Source: Lysobacter sp. S4-A87 (GTDB taxonomy: Bacteria; Pseudomonadota; Gammaproteobacteria; Xanthomonadales; Xanthomonadaceae). From it: 64,000 nucleotides of DNA. A program made the position numbers and the translations under genes. Under the pieces are notes generated by a model. The model had not been told where the DNA came from. It did not search any database and worked only from the letters and a program-made list of their open reading frames with translations. The first letter of the stretch is position 1. Each line of letters opens with the position of its first letter. Positions 44,225 through 54,898 of this stretch are shown piece by piece. Where the stretch lies: contig NZ_CP093341.1 in NCBI RefSeq assembly GCF_022637455.1, forward strand, positions 1,054,001 through 1,118,000, written 5' to 3'.

Positions 44225-44995
44225 ATGACCCATCCGATGCACCAACGCGCCGCACGTGCCCTGCTCTGCCTCGCCACCCTCGCGCTGGCCGCCTGCGCCG
44301 GCATGAAGACCAGCCAGCCAACGCGACCATGGGACGACGCCGGGCAGATGGTCGTGGTGACGACCGCGGACTGGGACGCCAATACCGGCACGCTGCAGAG
44401 ATTCGAGCGCGACGGCGCGGGCTGGCGTGCGCTGGCAGAGGCGGCACCGATCACGGTTGGCCGCAGCGGCTCCGCCTGGGGTGTCGGCCTGCATGCACCG
44501 CAGCCCGGCGAACCGCAGAAACGCGAAGGCGACGGCCGCGCACCGGCCGGCGTGTTCCGCATCGGCACCGCGTTCGGCTATGCCGACAGCACGGCAAGCG
44601 CCTGGCCCTACCAGGCGATGACGGCCTCGGACTATTGCATCGACGTCAACGCATCGCCCCTGTACAACCGCATCGTCGACGCGCGCCAGGTCGGCGCCGA
44701 CGCCGTCGCCGGCTCGACCGAGCCGATGCGCCGCGACCTGCATGCCGGCGGCGACCAGCGCTACAAGCTCGGCTTCGTCATCGAGCACAACCCTGGCAAT
44801 CGCAGTGGCACCGGCAGTTGCATCTTCGCCCACCTGTGGAAGGCACCGGGTGAAGCGACCGCCGGCTGCACGGCGATGGCCGAGCCGGTGATGCAGCAGT
44901 TGCTGGGATGGCTGGATCCGAAGCGAAAGCCGGTGTTCGTGCTGCTGCCCAAAGCGGAGTACGGGCGCGTCCAGAAGGACTGGGGCCTGCCCTGA
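44225..44995 (+). CDS. L,D-transpeptidase (YkuD)-fold lipoprotein
   Basis: A 256-residue lipoprotein (lipobox LALAAC). The core reads SCIFAHLWKAP followed by TAGCTAM, with the catalytic Cys in a YkuD-type H-x(n)-GC setting that is looser than the canonical HG...SHGC. Related proteins are annotated as murein L,D-transpeptidase or L,D-carboxypeptidase. It could trim D-Ala from tetrapeptides or cross-link peptidoglycan; in this operon a trimming role fits better. It is one base after the regulator stop. The second ATG at 44237 is an alternative start. Confidence 0.75.
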   Translation: MTHPMHQRAARALLCLATLALAACAGMKTSQPTRPWDDAGQMVVVTTADWDANTGTLQRFERDGAGWRALAEAAPITVGRSGSAWGVGLHAPQPGEPQKREGDGRAPAGVFRIGTAFGYADSTASAWPYQAMTASDYCIDVNASPLYNRIVDARQVGADAVAGSTEPMRRDLHAGGDQRYKLGFVIEHNPGNRSGTGSCIFAHLWKAPGEATAGCTAMAEPVMQQLLGWLDPKRKPVFVLLPKAEYGRVQKDWGLP

Positions 44996-45062
44996 GGCCG
45001 CAATCTTCGGCTTCGCTGCATTACGCTCATCCCACTAGCGCAACCTGCAACCAGGACCTTCC

Positions 45063-46325
45063 GTGTCGACCACCGCCCGCGTACTGCTCGGACTCTTTCT
45101 CGGTGCCATCATCGGCCTGCTCCTGGCCTGGTGGGACGTCACCGCCGCGACCCGCGTCGCCGACTTCGTCCAGCCAATCGGCCGGCTCTGGCTCAATGCC
45201 CTGCAGATGACCGTGGTGCCGCTGGTGGCGGCGCTGGTGGTGATCGGCGTCAACACCGCCACGGACGCCGCCGCGTCCGGGCGTACCGCGCGCAAGGCGA
45301 TCATCACCTTCGTGATCATCCTCAGCGTCTGCGCCGCCTTTGCCGCGATCGTGGCGCCGCTGCTGTTCTCGCTGGTGCCGCGCCAGGAAGGCCTGGCCGA
45401 ATCCCTGCGCGCGGCCACCGCCGGTACCGCCCAGCTGAGCCTGCCCAATTCGCTGGCCGACTGGTTCGCCGGGGTGATCCCCAGCAACGCCATCGCGGCT
45501 GCCGCGCAGAGCGCGATGCTGCCGCTGGTGGTGTTCGCGCTGTTCTTCGGTTTCGCCCTGACCCGGATCGAGACCGGTCGCCGCGAGCGCCTGCTGGAAC
45601 TGGTCCAGTCCATCGCCGACGTGATGGTGGTGATCGTGCGCTGGGTGCTGTGGGCGGCGCCGGTGGGCGTGTTCGCGCTGGTGCTGGCGGTCTGCGCGCG
45701 CGTCGGCCACGGCATGATCGGCGCGTTCGGCTGGTATATCGCGATCCTGTCGGCGATGTACCTGTGCGCGACCGCGCTGATGTACCCGATCGCGGTGCTG
45801 GCCGGCGGCGAACGCGTCCGCCGCTTCGCCGCCGCGATCGTGCCGGCGCAGGCGGTTGCCGCCAGCACGCAGTCGTCGCTGGCCTCGCTGCCGGCGATGA
45901 TCGAAAGCTCGCGCGTGCGCCTGGGTCATCCGCTCAGCGTGACCTCGCTGGTGCTGCCGATGGCGGTGTCGCTGTTCCGCATCACCAGCCCGATGCAGTA
46001 CATCGGCGTGGCCTCTTTTGTCGCCTGGGCCTACGGCGTCGACCTGAGCGCGGCGCAGCTGGCGGCCGGCGCGGCCCTGGCGGTGGTGATCAGCATGGGT
46101 TCGGTCGGCCTGCCCGGCCAGGTCAGCTTCATGGCCACCAACATGCCGGTGACCCAGGCGATGGGCCTGCCGGTGGAGCCATTGGGCCTGCTGCTGGCGC
46201 TGGACACCATCCCGGATGTGTTCGCCACCCTGGGAAATGTCACCGGCGACCTGACCGCGACCGCGGTGGTGGCCAAGGGCCAGAGCGAACCCGAGTCGCA
46301 GATCGCTGCAGACGCGCAGGCCTGA
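45063..46325 (+). CDS. glutamate/dicarboxylate:cation symporter (DAACS family)
   Basis: A 420-residue inner-membrane symporter. Signature segments LNALQMTVVPLVAALVV, SQ-rich ASTQSSLASLPAMIE, SLFRITSPMQ and the last TM stretch LPGQVSFMATN are the substrate-binding hairpins of GltP/GLT-type transporters. GTG start. It ends the plus arm, 67 bp after the transpeptidase gene. Glutamate released from L-Ala-L-Glu is a plausible cargo. A hairpin-capable GC repeat (46333-46372, GCGGGCC...GGCCCGC) follows the stop. Confidence 0.88.
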   Translation: MSTTARVLLGLFLGAIIGLLLAWWDVTAATRVADFVQPIGRLWLNALQMTVVPLVAALVVIGVNTATDAAASGRTARKAIITFVIILSVCAAFAAIVAPLLFSLVPRQEGLAESLRAATAGTAQLSLPNSLADWFAGVIPSNAIAAAAQSAMLPLVVFALFFGFALTRIETGRRERLLELVQSIADVMVVIVRWVLWAAPVGVFALVLAVCARVGHGMIGAFGWYIAILSAMYLCATALMYPIAVLAGGERVRRFAAAIVPAQAVAASTQSSLASLPAMIESSRVRLGHPLSVTSLVLPMAVSLFRITSPMQYIGVASFVAWAYGVDLSAAQLAAGAALAVVISMGSVGLPGQVSFMATNMPVTQAMGLPVEPLGLLLALDTIPDVFATLGNVTGDLTATAVVAKGQSEPESQIAADAQA

Positions 46326-46468
46326 GGCCCATGCGGGCCAATGCCGGCCCATGCCGGTCCGCGCCGGCCCGCGTCTGGTGATCGGGGTGGGCACGGCCAA
46401 CCCGAATCCGGCGCAATCATGCGAAAATGCCGCGCTCGCGTTTCTTCAAACCCTTGATCTCAAAGCTT

Positions 46469-46545
46469 GGCCCCGTAGCTCAGTTGGATAGAGCGGTCCC
46501 CTCCTAAGGGACAGGTCGCACGTTCGAATCGTGTCGGGGCCGCCA
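46469..46545 (+). tRNA. tRNA-Arg (anticodon CCT)
   Basis: A complete 77-nt cloverleaf: acceptor GGCCCCG/CGGGGCC, D-arm GCTCAGTTGGATAGAGC, anticodon stem GTCCC/GGGAC with loop CTCCTAA (CCT at 34-36), T-arm GCACGTTCGAATCGTGT, encoded GCCA. It reads the rare AGG codon. Confidence 0.97.
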
Positions 46546-46558
46546 TTGCGGTGAGCCG

Positions 46559-46595
46559 GAGGTTGCTGCTGGAACCTGCTTCCAGGCGCAACCTC
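46559..46595 (+). other. long two-tier hairpin between tRNA-Arg and the aldehyde dehydrogenase gene
   Basis: GAGGTTGC (46559-46566) pairs with GCAACCTC (46588-46595), and inside it CTGGAA (46569-46574) pairs with TTCCAG (46580-46585), separated by a 2x2 bulge with loop cctgc. It stands 14 bp after the tRNA end and 34 bp before the ATG. It lacks a U-run; it may be a tRNA 3' processing or termination structure, or an mRNA leader element. Confidence 0.6.
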
Positions 46596-46628
46596 GCCTC
46601 GCCCTTCAGTCCCCCAGGAGCAAGTCCG

Positions 46629-48161
46629 ATGACCCACCCCGTCCTCACCGCCCTCGGCCTGACCGATACCGAATCCGGCACCTACCTCGGCAGCGGCGAA
46701 TGGTCGCCCACCCGGGATGCCGGCGTTCTGGAGTCGATCAACCCGACCAACGGCGAGGTGCTGGCCAAGGTCCAGGCCTCTTCGCAGGCCGACTACGACG
46801 CAATCGTTGACCGTGCCCAGGCTGCCTTCAAGGTGTGGCGCACCACCCCCGCGCCGCGTCGCGGCGAAGCCGTGCGCCTGTGCGCCGATGCGCTGCGCAA
46901 GCACAAGGACGCGCTGGGTTCGCTGGTCGCGCTGGAGATGGGCAAGTCCAAGCCCGAGGGCGATGGCGAAGTGCAGGAGATGATCGACATCGGCGACTTC
47001 GCCGTCGGCCTGTCGCGCCAGCTCTACGGCCTGACCATGCACTCCGAGCGTCCCGGTCACCGCATGTACGAGCAGTGGCACCCGATCGGCATCGTCGGCG
47101 TGATCTCGGCGTTCAACTTCCCGGTCGCGGTGTGGGCCTGGAACAGCTTCATCGCTGCCATCTGCGGCAACATCACCCTGTGGAAGCCCTCGCCGAAGAC
47201 GCCGCTGTCGGCGATCGCCTCGATGAAGATCTGCAACGCCGCGCTCAAGGCCGGCGGCTTCCCGGACATCTTCTTCCTGTTCAACGATGCCGGCACCGAG
47301 CTGGCCTCGAGCTTCGTCGACGACAAGCGCATCGGCCTGATCAGCTTCACCGGCTCGACCAAGGTCGGCCGCATCGTCGGCGAGCGCGTCGCCCGCCGCA
47401 TGGGCCGTTCGCTGCTCGAGCTGGGCGGTAACAACGCGATCATCGTCGACTCCAGCGCCGACCTGAAGCTGGCGATTCCGGCCATTGCCTTTGGCGCCGT
47501 CGGCACCGCCGGCCAGCGCTGCACCACCACGCGCCGCCTGTTCGTGCAGGAGTCGATCTACGCCGACGTGCTGGCCAAGCTGATCACCGCCTACAAGCAG
47601 GTCGAGAAGAAGATCGGCGACCCGACCGACCCGAACAACCTGATGGGCCCGCTCAACAGCCGCGATGCGGTGCAGGCCTACCTGGATGCCGTCGAGAAGG
47701 CCAAGGCCAGCGGCGGCAAGGTCGAGACCGGCGGTGCCGCCATCGACGGCCCGGGCAACTTCGTCCTGCCGACGATCGTGACCGGCCTGTCGAACGACGC
47801 TGAAGTCGTGCAGACCGAAACCTTCGCGCCGATCTTGTACGTGATGAAGTACAGCCAGCTCGAGGACGCCATCGACATGCAGAACGACGTGCCGCAGGGC
47901 CTGTCGTCGTCGATCTTCACCCAGAACCTGAAGGCGGCCGAGGCATTCCTGGCGGCATCGGGTTCGGACTGCGGCATCGCCAACGTCAACATCGGCACCA
48001 GCGGCGCCGAGATCGGTGGTGCTTTCGGCGGCGAGAAGGAAACCGGCGGCGGTCGCGAGTCGGGTTCCGACGCCTGGCGCGCCTACATGCGCCGGCAGAC
48101 GAATACCATCAACTACTCCGACGCGCTGCCGCTGGCCCAGGGCATCAAGTTCGACCTCTGA
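46629..48161 (+). CDS. amaB: aldehyde dehydrogenase, AmaB/ALDH7 type (alpha-aminoadipic semialdehyde)
   Basis: A 510-residue ALDH of the antiquitin (ALDH7) group. [33 protein letters not shown] and the nucleophile in [14 protein letters not shown] are typical; the C-terminus [19 protein letters not shown] is characteristic of the L-piperideine-6-carboxylate dehydrogenases (AmaB) of bacterial lysine catabolism, which make alpha-aminoadipate. The ATG at 46629 follows an aggag ribosome site. It stands alone, but lies just after the locus that would yield lysine from diaminopimelate through LysA, suggesting a possible metabolic continuation. Confidence 0.85.
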   Translation: MTHPVLTALGLTDTESGTYLGSGEWSPTRDAGVLESINPTNGEVLAKVQASSQADYDAIVDRAQAAFKVWRTTPAPRRGEAVRLCADALRKHKDALGSLVALEMGKSKPEGDGEVQEMIDIGDFAVGLSRQLYGLTMHSERPGHRMYEQWHPIGIVGVISAFNFPVAVWAWNSFIAAICGNITLWKPSPKTPLSAIASMKICNAALKAGGFPDIFFLFNDAGTELASSFVDDKRIGLISFTGSTKVGRIVGERVARRMGRSLLELGGNNAIIVDSSADLKLAIPAIAFGAVGTAGQRCTTTRRLFVQESIYADVLAKLITAYKQVEKKIGDPTDPNNLMGPLNSRDAVQAYLDAVEKAKASGGKVETGGAAIDGPGNFVLPTIVTGLSNDAEVVQTETFAPILYVMKYSQLEDAIDMQNDVPQGLSSSIFTQNLKAAEAFLAASGSDCGIANVNIGTSGAEIGGAFGGEKETGGGRESGSDAWRAYMRRQTNTINYSDALPLAQGIKFDL

Positions 48162-48193
48162 CCGACCGCCACCGGAACCAGGACCCCCGCCGC

Positions 48194-48301
48194 ATGCAAG
48201 CAGCCGTCCGTCGCGACAACAGCACGCTCGCTATCGTCAGCCCGGGGTCTGCTGTGTCCGGCTGGACGCTGCTTCCGAACCGGCAGCGGGGTGGGTGCTG
48301 A
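48194..48301 (+). other. possible 35-codon leader ORF before pyrD
   Basis: ATGCAAGC... to TGA at 48299-48301 gives [20 protein letters not shown] and 15 more residues, ending one base before the pyrD ATG. There is a partial ribosome site (aggac). No homology is recognised; chance is likely, yet the stop-start spacing would couple it to pyrD. Confidence 0.25.
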
Positions 48302-48302
48302 C

Positions 48303-49361
48303 ATGTATTCCGTCGCCCGCCCCTTCCTGTTCGGACTGGACGCCGAGACCGCGCACGACGTCACCCTCAAGGCGATGGAAGCGGCCTACCGCAGTGGCAT
48401 GAGTCCACTGCTGGGCCGGCGTCCGGCGCCGTTGCCGACGCGCGCCTTCGGCCTGACCTTCCCCAATCCGGTGGGTCTGGCCGCGGGCCTGGACAAGAAC
48501 GGCGCGCACATCGACGCGCTGATGGCGCTCGGGTTCGGTTTCGTCGAGATCGGCACGGTGACGCCGCTTCCGCAGCTGGGAAACCCGCGCCCGCGCATGT
48601 TCCGGTTGCCTGACCAGAAGGCGGTGATCAACCGCCTGGGCTTCAACAACGGCGGCGTCGAGGCGCTGGTGCGCAATGTCGAAAAGGCACGCCGACGCGG
48701 CGGCCTGCTCGGCATCAACATCGGCAAGAACAAGGACACGCCCAACGAGTCGGCCGAGACCGACTACCTGCATTGCCTCGAGCGGGTCTACCCCCTTGCC
48801 GACTACGTCACCGTCAACATCTCGTCGCCCAACACGGCCGGCCTTCGCGAGCTGCAGGAAGAGCAGTCGCTGCGGCGCCTGGTATCGATCCTGCGCGAAG
48901 CACAGGAGCGCCTGGGCGCCTTGCATGGCAAGCGCGTGCCGATGCTGGTCAAGATCGCCCCCGACCTCAGCGACAACGACGTCGAGGCCGCCGCGCGCGT
49001 GCTCGGCGACCTCCAGGTCGACGGCGTGATCGCCACCAATACCACCGTCTCGCGCATCGGCATCGACGGCGCACCGCATGCCTCCGAAACCGGCGGCCTG
49101 TCGGGCCGGCCGCTGATGGGCCAGGCAACCGCGGTGCTGCGGATGATGCGCACGCGCCTGCCCGAGTCGATCCCGATGATCGGTGTTGGCGGCATCCTCT
49201 CCGGCGCCGACGCCGCGACCAAGATGGCCGCCGGCGCGACCCTGGTGCAGTGCTACACCGGCCTGGTCTACCGCGGCCCGGCCCTGGTGCACGAATGCGT
49301 CGAGGCCATGCGCCGGCGCAAGGAAGCCCCCAGCCGGGGCAACATGCCGCCGATCGTATGA
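48303..49361 (+). CDS. pyrD: dihydroorotate dehydrogenase, class 2
   Basis: A 352-residue membrane-associated flavoenzyme of pyrimidine synthesis, quinone dependent. The N-terminal amphipathic helix ([18 protein letters not shown]) precedes the barrel with [29 protein letters not shown] and the Ser base in NISSPNT. Length matches E. coli PyrD. Its stop overlaps the murB start (ATGA). A GTG four codons upstream is possible but the ATG is standard. Confidence 0.95.
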   Translation: MYSVARPFLFGLDAETAHDVTLKAMEAAYRSGMSPLLGRRPAPLPTRAFGLTFPNPVGLAAGLDKNGAHIDALMALGFGFVEIGTVTPLPQLGNPRPRMFRLPDQKAVINRLGFNNGGVEALVRNVEKARRRGGLLGINIGKNKDTPNESAETDYLHCLERVYPLADYVTVNISSPNTAGLRELQEEQSLRRLVSILREAQERLGALHGKRVPMLVKIAPDLSDNDVEAAARVLGDLQVDGVIATNTTVSRIGIDGAPHASETGGLSGRPLMGQATAVLRMMRTRLPESIPMIGVGGILSGADAATKMAAGATLVQCYTGLVYRGPALVHECVEAMRRRKEAPSRGNMPPIV

Positions 49362-50395
49362 GCGAGGCCGTCCGCATCCTGCGCGATGCCCCGCTCGATC
49401 ATCGCAACACCTTTGGCGTCGCGGCGCGCGCGTCGTGGCTGGCGGAGCTGGGCGATGCCCGTGCGCTGCCGGAAATCCTGGCGCGGGCGGAATTCCGCGA
49501 ACGCACGCCGCTGGTTCTCGGCGGCGGCAGCAACCTGCTGTTCGCCGGCGACCCGCCAGCACCGGTGCTGGCGTTGACCGGACAGGACGTGCGCGTGCTG
49601 CACGACGACGCGGTCGCCATCGTCCGTGCCGACGCTGGCGTGCAGTGGCACGGCTTCGTGATGCACACGCTGGACCAGGGCCTGGCCGGCCTGGAGAACC
49701 TGGCATTGATCCCGGGCACGGTCGGCGCCGCGCCGATCCAGAACATCGGCGCCTACGGCGTCGAGGTGCGCGAGTTCATCCACGCCGTCGAGGCATTCGA
49801 GCCGGCCACCGGCCAGGTGCATCGACTCGACGCCGCGGCCTGCGCGTTTGCCTACCGCGACAGCGTGTTCAAGCACGCACCTGATCGCTACATCGTCACC
49901 GCCGTCGAGTTCGCGCTGCCGCGCGCGCCCTCGCTGAAGCTCGACTATGCCGGCATCGGCGACGAGATCGTGGCGATGGGCATTGCCGCACCGACGCCGC
50001 GCGACGTTGCAGATGCGGTGATCGCGATCCGCCGCCGCAAGCTGCCCGACCCGGCCGTGCTCGGCAACGCCGGCAGTTTCTTCAAGAATCCCATCGTGCC
50101 GCTGGCCCAGGCCGAGGCACTGCAGGCGCAATACCCGGCGATGCCGGTGTTCCGCGGCAACGACGCCGCCACGCGCAAACTGTCGGCCGCATGGTTCATC
50201 GATGCCTGCGGCTGGAAGGGCCACCGCGACGGCGACGCCGGCGTGGCCGCGACGCATGCGCTGGTGCTGGTCAACCATGGCCATGCCAGCGGCCAGCAAC
50301 TGCTCGACCTGGCCCGGCGCATCGCCGACTCGGTCCGTACGCGCTTCAACGTCGAAATCGAGCCCGAACCGCGAGTCATCGGCGCCACCTGGTGA
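49358..50395 (+). CDS. murB: UDP-N-acetylenolpyruvoylglucosamine reductase
   Basis: A 345-residue FAD enzyme giving UDP-MurNAc, the second committed step of peptidoglycan synthesis. FAD site [34 protein letters not shown] (Tyr/Arg catalytic), [10 protein letters not shown] (Ser as proton donor) and the terminal [15 protein letters not shown] mark the E. coli type (type I). It is translationally coupled to pyrD and to the EamA gene. Confidence 0.96.
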   Translation: MSEAVRILRDAPLDHRNTFGVAARASWLAELGDARALPEILARAEFRERTPLVLGGGSNLLFAGDPPAPVLALTGQDVRVLHDDAVAIVRADAGVQWHGFVMHTLDQGLAGLENLALIPGTVGAAPIQNIGAYGVEVREFIHAVEAFEPATGQVHRLDAAACAFAYRDSVFKHAPDRYIVTAVEFALPRAPSLKLDYAGIGDEIVAMGIAAPTPRDVADAVIAIRRRKLPDPAVLGNAGSFFKNPIVPLAQAEALQAQYPAMPVFRGNDAATRKLSAAWFIDACGWKGHRDGDAGVAATHALVLVNHGHASGQQLLDLARRIADSVRTRFNVEIEPEPRVIGATW

Positions 50396-51306
50396 ACGCA
50401 GCAACCGCTTCGACCCCGATGCGCGCGGCGGGCTTCATGCTCGCCAGCACGCTGTGCTTCGGCGCGATGGCCATCACCATCCGGCTGGCATCGGCGACGC
50501 TGCATACGTTCGAGATCGCGTTCTTCCGCAACCTGTTCGGCCTGATGGCGGTGCTGCCGCTGATCGCCGGCGTCGACCGCGCCTCGCTGCGCACGCGCCA
50601 GCTGCCGCGCTATTTCGTCCGCTGCGCGATCGGCATCGGCTCGATGCTGGCCGGCTTCTGGGCGATCGGGCACCTGCCGCTGGCGCAGGCGATCTCGCTG
50701 TCGTACTCCACGCCGGTGTTCGTGACGATCGCCGCGGCGATCTTCCTGGGTGAGCACGTCCGCGCCCGGCGCTGGGCGGCAGTGGCGATAGGGTTTGTCG
50801 GTGTGCTGGTGATCGTGCGTCCGGGCTCGGCGGAGTTCAGCACGGGCACGCTGATCGCGTTGCTCGCCGCCGTGCTGAGCGGTGTCGTCGCGATCCAGAT
50901 CAAGCAGCTGTCACGCGTGGACGCGGCCAACACCATCGTCCTCTACACCTATCTGTTCTGGGTGCCGATGTCGCTGCTGCCAGCACTGTGGGTGTGGGAA
51001 TGGCCGCAGGGCATCGCCTGGCTGTGGGTGATCGGCGCCGGCATCTTCGGTACCGGTGGCCAGGTGTTGTGGACCCACGCGCTCAAGCTCGGCGAAGTCT
51101 CGGCGCTGACGCCGATCAGCTTCATGCAGCTGCCGCTGGTCGCCACCGCGGGCTGGTTGTGGTTTGGCGAGAGCGTGGACGGATGGACCTGGGCCGGCGC
51201 GGCGATCATCCTGTCGGCGAACGCCTACATCGCCCATCGCGAGGCGGTGCTGATGCGCCGTGCGGCGACGGTTGCGCCGAGTGCGGCGGCGACGCCGGGC
51301 GAGTAA
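50392..51306 (+). CDS. EamA/DMT family transporter
   Basis: A 304-residue protein with ten hydrophobic segments in two EamA repeats (about 15-140 and 155-290). FFRNLFGLMAVLPL and AIGHLPLAQAISLSYSTPVF identify the family of drug/metabolite exporters. GTG at 50392 overlaps the murB stop (GTGA); an ATG at 50419 is an alternative. Substrate unknown. Its 3' end overlaps the 3' end of the convergent PAP2 gene by about 100 bp. Confidence 0.9.
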   Translation: MNAATASTPMRAAGFMLASTLCFGAMAITIRLASATLHTFEIAFFRNLFGLMAVLPLIAGVDRASLRTRQLPRYFVRCAIGIGSMLAGFWAIGHLPLAQAISLSYSTPVFVTIAAAIFLGEHVRARRWAAVAIGFVGVLVIVRPGSAEFSTGTLIALLAAVLSGVVAIQIKQLSRVDAANTIVLYTYLFWVPMSLLPALWVWEWPQGIAWLWVIGAGIFGTGGQVLWTHALKLGEVSALTPISFMQLPLVATAGWLWFGESVDGWTWAGAAIILSANAYIAHREAVLMRRAATVAPSAAATPGE

Positions 51307-52016
51307 TCCTGCCTTTCGGGCCCTGGCCTGCTGACGACACGTGCCACGGCCGCAACCCGCCCCAGTACACCAGCAGGTAGACCGCCACCGTCCACACACT
51401 CGCCGCCGCCCACCCGGCGAGGATGTCCGACGGGTAATGCACCCCCAGGTACACCCGCGACAATCCCACCAGAACCACGAACGCCGCCATCAGCGCCACC
51501 ACCGGCCAGCGCCAGCGCGTGCGCCACGCCAGCAGCACCAGCACCCAGGCCAGCGTCATCGAGCCCATCGCGTGTCCGCTGGGAAAACTGAAGTTGCTCT
51601 CGGGCGCGATCGAATCCCACAACGACGGCCGCTCGCGTGCGAACGCCGCCTTGGCGGCGATGTTGAGCAGAGCCGAGCCCGCAAGCGCGATCGCGGCGAA
51701 GGTGGCTTCGCGGTATCGGCGCAACCACGTGAGTACCAGCACCAGGACGATGTCGAACGGCACCACGCCCCACAGATAGCCGATCCGTGAAATCACCACG
51801 AAGAAGCGATCGAAGCCGTCGCGCGCAAGCTCATGGGCGAAGCGCAGGATCGGCTCGTCGAATGCGATCGCTTCCTGCTCGTGGATCTCGTCGGCGAGTT
51901 CGGCGAACCCCCACAGCGGCAACAGCAGGCCGATGAACACCAGCAGCAGCCGGCCGCCGTAGCGGCGCAGCACGCCTGCGCCGTAGCGCAGCTCCTGGGT
52001 GAGTGCGTCGCTGCCC

Positions 52017-52027
<11 letters not shown>
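51206..52027 (-). CDS. PAP2 superfamily membrane phosphatase
   Basis: About 273 residues with six hydrophobic segments and the full acid-phosphatase signature: KAAFARERP (motif 1), PSGHAMGS (motif 2, catalytic His) and [12 protein letters not shown] (motif 3). Such enzymes dephosphorylate undecaprenyl diphosphate or phosphatidic or lysophosphatidic acid. The start is uncertain: the GTG at 52027 overlaps the end of ispG, and upstream codons are low-complexity Ser/Thr in the wrong frame of ispG. The C-terminal 50 residues ([20 protein letters not shown]...) are polar and proline-rich and encoded opposite the EamA gene, so that tail may be a recent extension. Confidence 0.85.
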
Positions 52028-53297
<1,270 letters not shown>

Positions 53298-53416
53298 GCC
53301 GCCATTGTAGGCCAGGCCCGCAGCCAGCCCCAGCGCCGGCTTGACCGGGACGTGACCCGGACGTGACCCAGCGCAGCCCCTGCGCTACCTTGGCCGGCCG
53401 TGACACGTTGCAGTCC

Positions 53417-54784
53417 ATGAACGATTACCCCTCCGAACCGGGCCCGGGCGGCCACGCCGACCAGGTCCTGACGCCGAGCCAGCTGAACACGCTGGCGCGC
53501 GATCTGCTGGAAGGGGCGTTCCCGCAGGTCTGGATCGAGGGCGAGCTGGGCAATGTCTCGAAGCCGTCATCGGGCCATCTCTACTTCACCCTCAAGGACG
53601 CACGCGCGCAGGTGCGCTGCGCGATGTTCCGGCCCAAGAGCAGCTGGCTGAAGTTCGTCCCGCGCGAAGGCCTGCGCGTGCTCGGTCGCGGTCGCCTGAC
53701 CCTGTACGAAGCCCGTGGCGAATACCAGCTGGTGTTCGACCACATGGAAGAGGCCGGCGAAGGCGCCCTGCGGCGCGCGTTCGAGGAACTGCGCGCCCGC
53801 CTCGCCGCCGAAGGCCTGTTCGACAACGAGCGCAAGCGGCCGCTGCCACGCTTCGCCCGACGCATCGGCGTGATCACCTCGCCCAGCGGCGCGGCCGTGC
53901 GCGACGTGCTGAGCGTGCTGGCGCGGCGCTTCCCGCTGCTCGAAGCCGACGTCCTGCCGGTCCAGGTCCAGGGCGAGGGAGCGGCCGCGCAGATCGTGGC
54001 GATGCTGCAACGGGCCATCGCCTCGGCGCGCTATGACGTGCTGGTGCTGGCACGCGGCGGCGGTTCGCTCGAGGACCTGTGGGCGTTCAACGACGAGCGC
54101 CTGGCGCGCACGATCGCCGCCTCGCCGGTACCGATCGTGTCGGCGGTCGGCCACGAGACCGACTTCAGCCTCAGCGACTTCGCCGCCGACGTGCGCGCAC
54201 CGACGCCGTCGGTCGCGGCCGAACTGCTGGCACCCAATCGCGAGGACCTGCTGCACCGCCTGCGCATCCTCGAATCACGCCTGCGCAACCTACATACGCA
54301 ACGCCTGCGCCAGGCCATGCAGCGCGCCGACCGCGCCGCGCTGCGCCTCAATGCGATGCGCCCGCAGGCGCGGCTGGAAGCGCTCGACCGCCGTCAGCGT
54401 GAAGCCCTGCGCCGCCTGCATGCGGCCTGGCGCCAGCGACTCGAACGCGAGCGGGCGCGCCTGCGCCACGCCGACGCAGTGCTGCGCTCGGCCCACCCGC
54501 AACGCCGCATCGCCGGCCTGCGCGAACGCCTGGCCGCACTGCGCCCGCGTCCGCAGGCCGCGATCGCGCGCCGGCTGGCCAAGGACGCGATGCACCTGCG
54601 CGGCCTGGCGCGTTCGCTCGAAGCGGTGAGCCCGCTGGCTACCGTCGCGCGTGGCTATTCGATCCTGCAGCATGCCGACGGCAGGATCGTGCGCAGCGTA
54701 CTCGATGCGGCCCCAGGCGACCGGCTGGCGGCGCGTCTGAGCGACGGGCAACTGCACGTGCGGGTCGAACCCAAGGAAGACTGA
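53417..54784 (+). CDS. xseA: exodeoxyribonuclease VII large subunit
   Basis: A 455-residue subunit: N-terminal OB fold ([22 protein letters not shown]), catalytic core ([56 protein letters not shown]) and a long arginine-rich coiled coil (about 285-400) that binds XseB. The ATG at 53417 fits the family start. ispG lies divergent 119 bp away. xseB is not in the window. Confidence 0.95.
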   Translation: MNDYPSEPGPGGHADQVLTPSQLNTLARDLLEGAFPQVWIEGELGNVSKPSSGHLYFTLKDARAQVRCAMFRPKSSWLKFVPREGLRVLGRGRLTLYEARGEYQLVFDHMEEAGEGALRRAFEELRARLAAEGLFDNERKRPLPRFARRIGVITSPSGAAVRDVLSVLARRFPLLEADVLPVQVQGEGAAAQIVAMLQRAIASARYDVLVLARGGGSLEDLWAFNDERLARTIAASPVPIVSAVGHETDFSLSDFAADVRAPTPSVAAELLAPNREDLLHRLRILESRLRNLHTQRLRQAMQRADRAALRLNAMRPQARLEALDRRQREALRRLHAAWRQRLERERARLRHADAVLRSAHPQRRIAGLRERLAALRPRPQAAIARRLAKDAMHLRGLARSLEAVSPLATVARGYSILQHADGRIVRSVLDAAPGDRLAARLSDGQLHVRVEPKED

Positions 54785-54898
54785 GCCGCGTCTGTTCGCG
54801 ACTGCAAATCACGGCTGAAGCCGCTCTCACTGCACCATCACGCATTCCACCACATGGCTCCCGCTACGATGCGCGGACCCGTGCCCGAGGAAGCGTGC

